A stretch of DNA of 64,000 nt from Fumia xinanensis. Its GTDB lineage: Bacteria > Bacillota > Clostridia > Oscillospirales > Ruminococcaceae. Where the stretch lies: NCBI RefSeq assembly GCF_014384905.1, contig NZ_JACRSV010000002.1:248001-312000 (forward strand), given 5' to 3'. Below the pieces are notes generated by a model that was not told where the DNA came from, searched no databases, and worked only from the letters and a program-made list of their open reading frames with translations. Numbering within the stretch: the stretch's first letter is position 1; each line of letters begins with the position of its first letter. Of the stretch, positions 1 to 6,555 are shown piece by piece. Position numbers and translations under genes: made by a program.

Positions 1-774
1 GTCACCGTCTGTCTGACCCTGTCGCTGTTGGGGTACATTTTGGCGAAGGGGCTTCCCCAGGTGGACTGGGCGTTTCTGTCCACCGTTCCCAGCACTTTGC
101 AGAAAACCTACGGGATTCTGCCCAACATCATCAACACCGTCTACATGATCGTGCTGACCCTCGTCATCGCCACTCCTTTGGGCATCGGAGCCGCCATCTA
201 CCTTAATGAATACGCCAAAAAAGGTAAGCTGACCAAAGCCATCGAGTTTACCACTGAGGCGCTGGCGGGCATCCCCTCCATTATTTACGGACTGTTCGGC
301 ACCATGTTTTTCTGCAACATGATGGGGATGGGGTACTCCATCATCGCCGGAGCGTTGACCCTGACCATCATGGTACTGCCCACCATCATCCGCACCACCC
401 AGGAAGCTCTCCGCACCGTTCCTCAGGGTTACCGGGAAGGAGCCGCGGGCCTCGGGGCTACCAAGTGGCACATGATCCGCACCATTTTGCTGCCCTGCTG
501 TATGAGCGGCATCGTCACCTCGGTTATCCTGAGCGTCGGCCGCATCGTGGGCGAATCCGCCGCGTTGATCTTCACTGCCGGTATCGCCACCAACCTGCCG
601 AAGAACTTACTGGGCCACGCGGCAAACTCCGGCGCGACATTGACGGTCCAGCTCTACCAGTACGCCGAGCGGGGACAAAACGATGTGAGCTTCGGCATCG
701 CCGCGATTTTGGTGCTGATCGTTTTGGGCATCAACCTGCTGACCCGCCTCACCGTCCGCGCCAAAAAGCAATAA
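1..774 (+). CDS. pstA: Phosphate ABC transporter permease PstA (5' end cut by window edge)
   Basis: Inner-membrane permease of the high-affinity phosphate transporter PstSCAB. The reading frame is open from base 1, so the N-terminus lies outside the window. Hydrophobic segments alternate with loops, and the binding-protein-dependent transport EAA loop is visible near base 430 (GYREGAAGLGATKWHMIRTI), followed by SVGRIVGESAALIFTAG, which is typical of PstA. It ends in TAA, and pstB follows 24 bases later in the same direction, so the two are co-transcribed. The family is normally about 280-300 residues, so roughly 30-40 residues are missing. Identity is firm from the motif and from the pstB neighbour. 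Confidence 0.95.
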   Translation, partial: VTVCLTLSLLGYILAKGLPQVDWAFLSTVPSTLQKTYGILPNIINTVYMIVLTLVIATPLGIGAAIYLNEYAKKGKLTKAIEFTTEALAGIPSIIYGLFGTMFFCNMMGMGYSIIAGALTLTIMVLPTIIRTTQEALRTVPQGYREGAAGLGATKWHMIRTILLPCCMSGIVTSVILSVGRIVGESAALIFTAGIATNLPKNLLGHAANSGATLTVQLYQYAERGQNDVSFGIAAILVLIVLGINLLTRLTVRAKKQ

Positions 775-798
775 CCGTACAGAAATGGAGATTTCGTT

Positions 799-1551
799 AT
801 GGATAAAATGAGCGCATCCCATCTGGATTTGTATTATGGGGACAACCACGCTCTCAAAGACGTTTCCCTCCCCATCGCGGAACGGAAAGTGACCGCTTTC
901 ATCGGCCCTTCCGGCTGTGGAAAGTCCACCTTTTTAAAAACTCTAAACAGGATGAACGATCTGGTAGAAAACGTTAAAATTACCGGCGATGTCCAGTTGG
1001 ACGGACAGGACATCTATTCCCCCAAGGTGGACGTGACTCTGCTGCGCAAACAGGTGGGCATGGTGTTCCAGCGGCCCAACCCTTTTCCCATGAGCATCTA
1101 CGACAACATCGCCTACGGCCCCCGGCTTCACGGAATCAAGCAAAAATCCAAGCTGGATGAAATCGTCGAAACGAGCCTTCGGGGCGCAGCTTTGTTCGAC
1201 GAGGTGAAAGACCGGCTGAAAAAGCCCGCCCTCTCCCTCTCCGGCGGCCAGCAGCAGCGGCTCTGCATCGCGAGGGCTTTGGCGGTGGAGCCGGAAGTTC
1301 TTTTGATGGACGAACCCACTTCGGCTTTAGATCCCATCTCCACTCAAAAGGTGGAGGACCTGATTTTGGAGCTGAAGCAGAAATACACCGTTGCCATCGT
1401 CACCCACAATATGCAGCAGGCAGCCAGAGTATCCGATTACACGGCTTTTTTCCTGGTAGGAGAGATGGTGGAGTACGACACTACGTCTAAAATTTTTGGC
1501 TCCCCCTCGCAGAAAAAGACAGAGGATTATATTGTGGGGCGCTTTGGATAA
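799..1551 (+). CDS. pstB: Phosphate ABC transporter ATP-binding protein PstB
   Basis: Cytoplasmic ATPase that powers phosphate import through PstCA. The 250-residue protein has Walker A (GPSGCGKST, about residues 34-42), a Q-loop (MVFQRPNPFPMSIYDN), the ABC signature (LSGGQQQR), Walker B (VLLMDEPTSALDP) and the switch histidine (IVTHNM). The FQRPNPFPMS segment is diagnostic of PstB. The ATG start has a GGAG ribosome site about 8 bases upstream. pstB is commonly followed by phoU, but here a response regulator gene follows instead and no phoU is present in the window. Function is highly certain. Confidence 0.97.
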   Translation: MDKMSASHLDLYYGDNHALKDVSLPIAERKVTAFIGPSGCGKSTFLKTLNRMNDLVENVKITGDVQLDGQDIYSPKVDVTLLRKQVGMVFQRPNPFPMSIYDNIAYGPRLHGIKQKSKLDEIVETSLRGAALFDEVKDRLKKPALSLSGGQQQRLCIARALAVEPEVLLMDEPTSALDPISTQKVEDLILELKQKYTVAIVTHNMQQAARVSDYTAFFLVGEMVEYDTTSKIFGSPSQKKTEDYIVGRFG

Positions 1552-1735
1552 GCGATTTACTTTTCGAGATAATGATGGTATACTGTATTCGTTACAGAAA
1601 AACCGCGTAGGGCAGATTCTGCTGAAGCGGTTGATGATGCCATTTTAAGAAGACGGAAGGGAATCGCCTGCGGCTCCTTTCCCTCGGCCGGACTGCGGAC
1701 CCCACCCGCAAAGCCTGAAAGGAATGATACCTGTT

Positions 1736-2425
1736 ATGCCGCTGATTTATGCCATAGAAGACGACGAAAATATCCGCCAGCTGGTAAAAACTGCGCTGGA
1801 GGCCTTCGGCTACGAGGTTTTTACCTTTGAAACAGCCTCTGAAGGTCTCGGCGCCATTGCGGAGAAAACGCCGGACGTTTTGCTCTTTGACATTATGCTT
1901 CCCGATATGGACGGCGTCACTGCGGTGAAGAAACTGCGCCAGAATCCGGCCTATCAGGAGCTTCCCATCATGATGCTCACCGCCAAGACGGCAGAACTGG
2001 ATAAGGTGGCCGGCCTCGACGCCGGAGCGGATGATTACTTGACAAAGCCCTTCGGCATTTTGGAACTGAAGGCGAGGGTGCAGGCCCTTCTCCGCCGCTC
2101 AGGCCATTCCCGCGGCAAACAGCCGGTTATCACTGGGCAAGACCTGACCATGAACTGCGACACCCGGGACGTGCTTCGCGGAGAGGAGAAAATCGAGCTC
2201 ACCTATAAGGAATTTGAGCTTTTGAAACTCCTCATGGAAAACGCCGACCGTGTCATGACCCGTTCAGAGCTTTTAAACCTCGTATGGGGTATTGACTTCG
2301 AGGGGGAGACCCGGACCCTGGATATGCACATCCGCACCCTGCGCCACAAGCTGGGCGACGACGCTGATAACCCCCAGTATATCAAGACGATTCGCGGCGT
2401 CGGCTATCGGTTTTACCAAAAATAA
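1736..2425 (+). CDS. PhoB/PhoP-type OmpR-family response regulator
   Basis: DNA-binding response regulator of about 229 residues. The N-terminal receiver domain has the acidic pocket (EDD at 8-10), the phospho-acceptor D52 in LLFDIMLPDMDG and the conserved K104 in YLTKPFG. The C-terminal winged helix (about 130-229) contains LTYKEFELLKLL and ends in TIRGVGYRFYQK, as in PhoB/PhoP. The ATG at 1736 is preferred over the in-frame ATG at 1724 because AAAGGA at 1718-1723 abuts the latter. Its place between pstB and a PhoR-like kinase suggests phosphate-starvation control, although related regulators serve other stimuli. A hairpin terminator and two repeats separate it from the kinase gene. Confidence 0.88.
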   Translation: MPLIYAIEDDENIRQLVKTALEAFGYEVFTFETASEGLGAIAEKTPDVLLFDIMLPDMDGVTAVKKLRQNPAYQELPIMMLTAKTAELDKVAGLDAGADDYLTKPFGILELKARVQALLRRSGHSRGKQPVITGQDLTMNCDTRDVLRGEEKIELTYKEFELLKLLMENADRVMTRSELLNLVWGIDFEGETRTLDMHIRTLRHKLGDDADNPQYIKTIRGVGYRFYQK

Positions 2426-2444
2426 GGCTCCGCCGCAAAAAGAA

Positions 2445-2475
2445 AACGGTTTCGCAAGGTGAAACCGTTATTTTC
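2445..2475 (+). terminator. Rho-independent terminator after the response regulator
   Basis: A 9-bp perfect stem (AACGGTTTC at 2445-2453 with GAAACCGTT at 2461-2469), a 7-base loop and a following ATTTTC tract lie 20 bases after the stop codon. The site would end pst/phoB transcription before the kinase gene. Confidence 0.75.
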
Positions 2476-2485
2476 ATTGTAAGTC

Positions 2486-2630
2486 AACAGGATTCCAGGG
2501 CGGTGTCCGCCCGGTACCCGCCCGCAATCTATGATTGCGATGGCGGGTCGGGTTCTTATTAAAAATAACAAGGTTCCGGGGAACCCGCCCGCAATCTATG
2601 ATTGCGATGGCGGGTCGGGTTCTTATATTT
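2486..2630. repeat. Two palindromic repeat units containing a 43-base perfect direct repeat
   Basis: Bases 2517-2559 and 2584-2626 are identical over 43 positions. Each unit folds into a strong hairpin: CGCAATC, loop TAT, GATTGCG, then CCCGCC paired with GGCGGG across an AT bulge. The outer ends resemble short imperfect inverted termini (AACAGGATTCC or AACAAGGTTCC at the left, GGGTTCTTAT at the right). Diverged relatives lie at 38375-38520. The pattern is that of a small dispersed REP/MITE-like element; there is no coding content. Confidence 0.85.
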
Positions 2631-2702
2631 GTTCTTTTTTCATAAGTGGAATGATGCCATGTGGATTGGAATAAACTGCAAGTAAGATCATCAAAGGAAG
2701 GA

Positions 2703-4085
2703 ATGTCTGTGGAACGAGCGATTTTGTGTCGAAACATTCTGCTTGTGCTCCTCACGGCCGGATTGACGGCGGGAGGGGCGGCTATTTTTATGCATACCGG
2801 AAACTCAACTGCCTTTTGGGCGTACTTGACCGTCAGCGTTCTGCTGTTGGCGGCGGTATGCATCCTACTCGCCAAAAATACCCGCAAAGCGGCGTACCGC
2901 TCTATGGAGAAGCTCACTCGCCAGCTAGAGGATAAGGGGGAGAAGTTCGCCTTTTCGCCGGAAGCGTCTGGCGCTGCTCCGGAGATAGAGGAGCTTAGCG
3001 AGCACATTCGTGGCATCTGCAATCAGTTGGTGGCCACCCAGATGAAGCGCCGCAACCAGAAGCGGCAGTTCGACTTTATCCTGGCCAACATGAATGAGGG
3101 CTTTTTAATGGTAGACACCGACAAGCGGGTTATCGCCCTTAATGGATCAGCAGCACAGATTTTGGGTATCCAGGAGGATGCGGCAGGCAGGGATCTCCAG
3201 GAAATCATTGACGATAAAGATATATTGGAGGCAGTAGACAAGGCTATCGGCAAAAACAAAGTGACTGCTTTCGATGTTCTTGCCGCCAACGGCAGTATTT
3301 ACTCTCTAAACGTCAAGTTGGTGCGTAATCCGAACTTCGTGGACCGCAGCTGCATTATGATCGCCCTTTTCGACGTCACAGCGGAACGCACTGCATTAAA
3401 GCAGCGGCAGGATTTCTTTTCAAATGCCTCCCATGAGCTGAAAACGCCCATTACTTCCATTTTAGGATTTGCGGAGCTTTTGGAAGCGGGCCTTGTGACT
3501 GAGCCGGAAAAAGCTATGGACAGCGTAAAGATCATCCGGCGGGAGGCCAGACGGATGACACGAATCATCGATGATCTGCTGTTTATCTCTAAGCTGGAAA
3601 ACGACGGGGATCAGGCTCCAGTCACTCAGGTGAATATCAGGGATCTGCTGGAGGAGATCAAGGAGGCGCTGATGCCCTCGATGATGGAGAAAAATATTAC
3701 GCTGGAGATTTCCGGCGGGGAGTTCTCTGTTCCGGCGGCCTACGGCCATATGCACAATCTGTTTGGCAACCTGATTCAAAACGCCGTCAAATACAATGTG
3801 GAAAACGGTTCGGTTTTCGTGCGGGTGGAACGGGATGACAAATATATGTACCTGACGGTGAAGGATACGGGCATCGGGATCCCGCAGGAGATGCAGCAGC
3901 GGGTTTTCGAGCGGTTTTTCCGAGTGGATAAGGGCCGCAGCAGAAGCGTTGGAGGAACTGGCTTAGGCCTCGCTATCGTCAAGCACATTGTGAGCCTTTA
4001 CGACGGTAATGTCACCTTAGAGAGTGCTCTGGGAAAAGGGACCATCATTACCGCTAAATTGAGAATGGACCGAATCGGCGCTTAA
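2703..4085 (+). CDS. PhoR-type membrane sensor histidine kinase
   Basis: Sensor kinase of about 460 residues, probable partner of the upstream regulator. Two membrane segments (about 11-30 and 38-58) are separated by only a few external residues, so there is almost no extracellular sensor. A PAS-like domain follows at about 122-230 (FDFILANMNEGFLMVDTDKR). The H-box FFSNASHELKTPITS places the phosphorylated histidine at H244. The N-box (NLIQNAVKYN), G1 (DTGIGIP), F-box (FERFFRVDKG) and G2 (GGTGLGLAIVKHI) complete the catalytic domain. ATG 2703 is chosen because AAAGGA at 2693-2698 sits 4 bases upstream; a GTG at 2661 lacks a ribosome site. The short periplasmic loop suggests sensing through a membrane or PAS partner such as the Pst complex (inference). 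Confidence 0.88.
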   Translation: MSVERAILCRNILLVLLTAGLTAGGAAIFMHTGNSTAFWAYLTVSVLLLAAVCILLAKNTRKAAYRSMEKLTRQLEDKGEKFAFSPEASGAAPEIEELSEHIRGICNQLVATQMKRRNQKRQFDFILANMNEGFLMVDTDKRVIALNGSAAQILGIQEDAAGRDLQEIIDDKDILEAVDKAIGKNKVTAFDVLAANGSIYSLNVKLVRNPNFVDRSCIMIALFDVTAERTALKQRQDFFSNASHELKTPITSILGFAELLEAGLVTEPEKAMDSVKIIRREARRMTRIIDDLLFISKLENDGDQAPVTQVNIRDLLEEIKEALMPSMMEKNITLEISGGEFSVPAAYGHMHNLFGNLIQNAVKYNVENGSVFVRVERDDKYMYLTVKDTGIGIPQEMQQRVFERFFRVDKGRSRSVGGTGLGLAIVKHIVSLYDGNVTLESALGKGTIITAKLRMDRIGA

Positions 4086-4114
4086 TTGCCATACTACGTC
4101 ATATAAAGAAAGAA

Positions 4115-4152
4115 AAACAGGATGCAGGTGTTTCGTCTGCATCCTGTTTTTG
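4115..4152 (+). terminator. Rho-independent terminator after the phoR-type gene
   Basis: Perfect 11-bp stem (ACAGGATGCAG / CTGCATCCTGT, 4117-4127 and 4137-4147) with a 9-base loop and a run of five T. It isolates the phosphate genes from the division cluster. The rest of 4153-4473 is A+T-rich with no convincing gene. Confidence 0.9.
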
Positions 4153-4473
4153 TTGTTTAATAAATTGAAAACCTGATAAAATTGTACATGTTTTCTAAAA
4201 TTACCTAAAATTTGGACAAAGTGGAACAGAACCCCCATTTTAGTGCGATGGACTTTTATGGGTGTCCTGGCGGCTTTTTTGCAATTGTCGAAATTTTGAG
4301 AATATAGAATATTTCTGATTGGTAAATAATGGAAGATTATGACAGATATTTTGTCGAAAAAAAGAAAATAATAGAACACTTGACCAACACTTGTCAATTT
4401 TAGTCTGTTGCATTTTAAAATGTAAATATTTTGTGAACATGCAGTTTTTGGCCGTAATACCGCAAAAAAACAG

Positions 4474-4502
4474 TTGCAAAATTGGTATTCAGTGGATATA
4501 AT
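4474..4502 (+). promoter_or_regulatory. Sigma-A-type promoter of the mraZ division operon
   Basis: -35 TTGCAA (4474-4479), a 17-base spacer and -10 TATAAT (4497-4502). It is close to consensus and lies directly in front of the MraZ boxes and mraZ. Confidence 0.85.
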
Positions 4503-4510
4503 TATATCAT

Positions 4511-4540
4511 AAGTGGTGAGAAGTGGGGAGAAATGGAGTA
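4511..4540 (+). promoter_or_regulatory. MraZ operator: three tandem 10-bp boxes
   Basis: Three consecutive decamers, AAGTGGTGAG, AAGTGGGGAG and AAATGGAGTA, begin about 8 bases after the -10 element, covering the expected transcription start. MraZ is known to bind its own promoter at short TGG-centred direct repeats with about one helical turn spacing. The arrangement predicts autoregulation of the whole division operon; whether it activates or represses cannot be read from sequence. Confidence 0.8.
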
Positions 4541-4587
4541 AAAGTCCATTAAATTCCCTCCCTGCGGTGAAAGGGGTGAGGCAGGAA

Positions 4588-5010
4588 ATGTTGATCGGTG
4601 AGTACGGTTACAATATAGATATAAAAGGGCGTTTGAATTTTCCTGCCAAGCTCCGGGACGATATGGGAGAAAGGTTCATCGTTTCTAAAGGCTTGGGCGA
4701 TAAATGCCTGTACGCCTATTCACTGGAACAGTGGAAGTTAAAACAGGAACGAATCAAAGAACTCCCCATATCCAAAGCGAGACAATTGCAGCGTTACCTC
4801 TTTTCCAGCGCGTGTGAGTGCGAGCCGGACAAGCAGGGAAGAATTGTCATTCCTCAGCCACTAAGAGAATTCGCCGGGCTGACCAAAGAAGTGATGATCA
4901 TCGGGGCGGACGACCGCTGCGAGATCTGGGACAAAGCGGAGTGGGATGCAGTCTGCGGCGAGATGAACGCTGAGTCGATTGGAGAACTGATCGACGCATT
5001 GGGCTTCTGA
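4588..5010 (+). CDS. mraZ: Transcriptional regulator MraZ
   Basis: First gene of the dcw cluster: a DNA-binding, AbrB-like ring-forming regulator of 140 residues, close to the family's usual length. Two duplicated SpoVT/AbrB-type half-domains are visible: GEYGYNIDIKGRLNFPAKLRDD at the start and CECEPDKQGRIVIPQPLREFAGL in the middle, each with the conserved D-x-(K/Q)-G-R-(L/I) turn. ATG 4588 is taken because family members begin MLIGEY or similar and a purine-rich GAGGCAGGAA precedes it; an upstream GTG at 4513 lies within the operator. It is followed 26 bases later by rsmH. Probably autoregulates through the boxes at 4511-4540. Confidence 0.95.
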   Translation: MLIGEYGYNIDIKGRLNFPAKLRDDMGERFIVSKGLGDKCLYAYSLEQWKLKQERIKELPISKARQLQRYLFSSACECEPDKQGRIVIPQPLREFAGLTKEVMIIGADDRCEIWDKAEWDAVCGEMNAESIGELIDALGF

Positions 5011-5036
5011 CGAAAAAAGGAAACGGAGGAAAATAG

Positions 5037-5972
5037 ATGGAGTTTTCCCATTACCCTGTCATGCTCAGCGAGTGCATGGAGGGATTAAACATCCGGGAAG
5101 ACGGCATCTATGTCGACGGAACGGCTGGCGGGGGAGGGCATTCCTCAGAGATCGCCAAACGCCTGACCACCGGCAGGCTTTTTTCCCTCGATCAGGACCC
5201 GGACGCCGTAAAAGCGGCGGGTGAACGCCTTCGCCCCTACCCTCAGGCGCAGGTTATCAGGACAAACTTCAAGGACATGACGGACGCTATACTGGGCGCG
5301 AATGTCCAAAAGGTTGACGGAGTGCTCCTGGATTTGGGGGTGTCGTCGTATCAGCTGGATACGGCGGAGCGGGGGTTCAGCTACCAAAAGGATGCCCCCT
5401 TGGATATGCGCATGTCCCAGAGCGGTATTAGTGCCAGGGACGTGGTCAATACCTACAGCGTGGACGAGCTTTCCCGAATCCTGCGGGAATACGGGGAGGA
5501 AAAGTTCGCCTACAATATCGCCAAAAACATCGTGCGGCATCGGGAAGAGTCTCCTATTGAGACTACCTTCCAGCTGTCGGAAATCATTAAGGCATCGGTG
5601 CCGGCCGCTTCCAGGAGAGAGAAAAACCCCTGCAAGCGTTCTTTTCAGGCAATCCGCATCGCCGTCAATTCCGAGTTGGATGTGCTGAGCGGGGGAATCG
5701 ACGCGGCTTTCGACCTTTTAAACATCGGAGGAAGGCTCGTCATCATCACCTTTCATTCCCTGGAGGACCGGATGGTCAAACAGAAATTTGCAGAACTCTG
5801 CAAAGGCTGCACCTGCCCGCCGGAATTTCCCATTTGCGTCTGTCACAATGAACCCAAGGCGAAACTGATTAACCGAAAGCCCATTCTTCCAACCCGAGAA
5901 GAATTAGAAACAAACAGAAGAAGTCAAAGCGCAAAGCTACGAATTTTGGAAAAATGCAAGGAGAGGATTTAA
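5037..5972 (+). CDS. rsmH: 16S rRNA (cytosine1402-N4)-methyltransferase RsmH
   Basis: SAM-dependent methyltransferase that modifies C1402 in the 30S decoding centre. The 311-residue protein starts HYPVMLSECMEGL, has the SAM-binding YVDGTAGGGGHS and LDQDPDAV, the DGVLLDLGVSSYQLD block, and the C-terminal motif ITFHSLEDRMVKQKF, all typical of RsmH (MraW). The ribosome site GGAGG is 9 bases before ATG. The stop codon is directly followed by the ftsL start with no gap, indicating translational coupling. Its place as second gene of dcw is conserved across bacteria. Confidence 0.97.
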   Translation: MEFSHYPVMLSECMEGLNIREDGIYVDGTAGGGGHSSEIAKRLTTGRLFSLDQDPDAVKAAGERLRPYPQAQVIRTNFKDMTDAILGANVQKVDGVLLDLGVSSYQLDTAERGFSYQKDAPLDMRMSQSGISARDVVNTYSVDELSRILREYGEEKFAYNIAKNIVRHREESPIETTFQLSEIIKASVPAASRREKNPCKRSFQAIRIAVNSELDVLSGGIDAAFDLLNIGGRLVIITFHSLEDRMVKQKFAELCKGCTCPPEFPICVCHNEPKAKLINRKPILPTREELETNRRSQSAKLRILEKCKERI

Positions 5973-6413
5973 ATGCAGCAAAGAAGCAATCTGGCCTATG
6001 ATCTGGAACGGTTTGAAAACCGTGCTCCCGTCATTACGAAGGTCAGTGCCGGCAAAGAGAAAACCTTAAATCCTGTAAAGGTCGTCGCAGTTGCGCTTTT
6101 GCTCGTTGCCCTGACTTCCACTGTGCCTTACGGAAGGGTCGTCATCAACGAACTGAATATGCAGTACAACGCTGCCAACGCTGAACTGAGTGAGCTCAAA
6201 AGCGAAGGCGTCCGGATGCAGAGCGAGCTGGAGAGCCGGGTGTCCCTCAAGACTATCGAGGACATTGCCGTCGGCGAATATGGCATGGTCAAACCCGACA
6301 GCAGCCAGGTGGGCTATATTCAGCTCAACAGCGAAAACAAAATCGAAACGACGGTAAAACAAGACTCGGTCTTTACAAAAATCGCGGATTTTATCGGGAA
6401 TTTATTTGAATAA
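5973..6413 (+). CDS. ftsL: FtsL-like cell division protein
   Basis: Small bitopic septum protein that bridges DivIB/FtsQ, DivIC and the septal PBP. The 146-residue protein has a basic cytoplasmic N-terminus, one membrane segment (about residues 33-50, VVAVALLLVALTSTVPYG) and a coiled-coil region after it (NAANAELSELKSEGVRMQSE), followed by VGEYGMVKPDSSQVGYI, a typical FtsL end. Primary sequence is poorly conserved in this family, so the call rests on topology, size and position between rsmH and the PBP gene. GGAGAGG precedes the ATG. Confidence 0.85.
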   Translation: MQQRSNLAYDLERFENRAPVITKVSAGKEKTLNPVKVVAVALLLVALTSTVPYGRVVINELNMQYNAANAELSELKSEGVRMQSELESRVSLKTIEDIAVGEYGMVKPDSSQVGYIQLNSENKIETTVKQDSVFTKIADFIGNLFE

Positions 6414-6420
6414 TCCGCCG

Positions 6421-6446
6421 GATATGGCATAAGCGCCGTATCTTTT
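6421..6446 (+). terminator. Possible weak terminator between ftsL and the PBP gene
   Basis: 8-bp stem GATATGGC / GCCGTATC with one G-T pair and a 6-base loop, followed by TTTT. It may only attenuate read-through because the next gene belongs to the same cluster. Confidence 0.4.
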
Positions 6447-6555
6447 CAATACATATAAAATGATGCGGGAGGTTGAGATCGATATCTTGACCTTTTGTTA
6501 TTGTATAGGCAATATCCAGATACTGGAAGGACGGGACTTACAGGGAGGTCTCTGA

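Noticed and set aside
2474..3022. 182-codon minus-strand frame across the repeat region and phoR start
   Set aside because: It translates the palindromic repeats and the antisense of phoR; low-complexity product.
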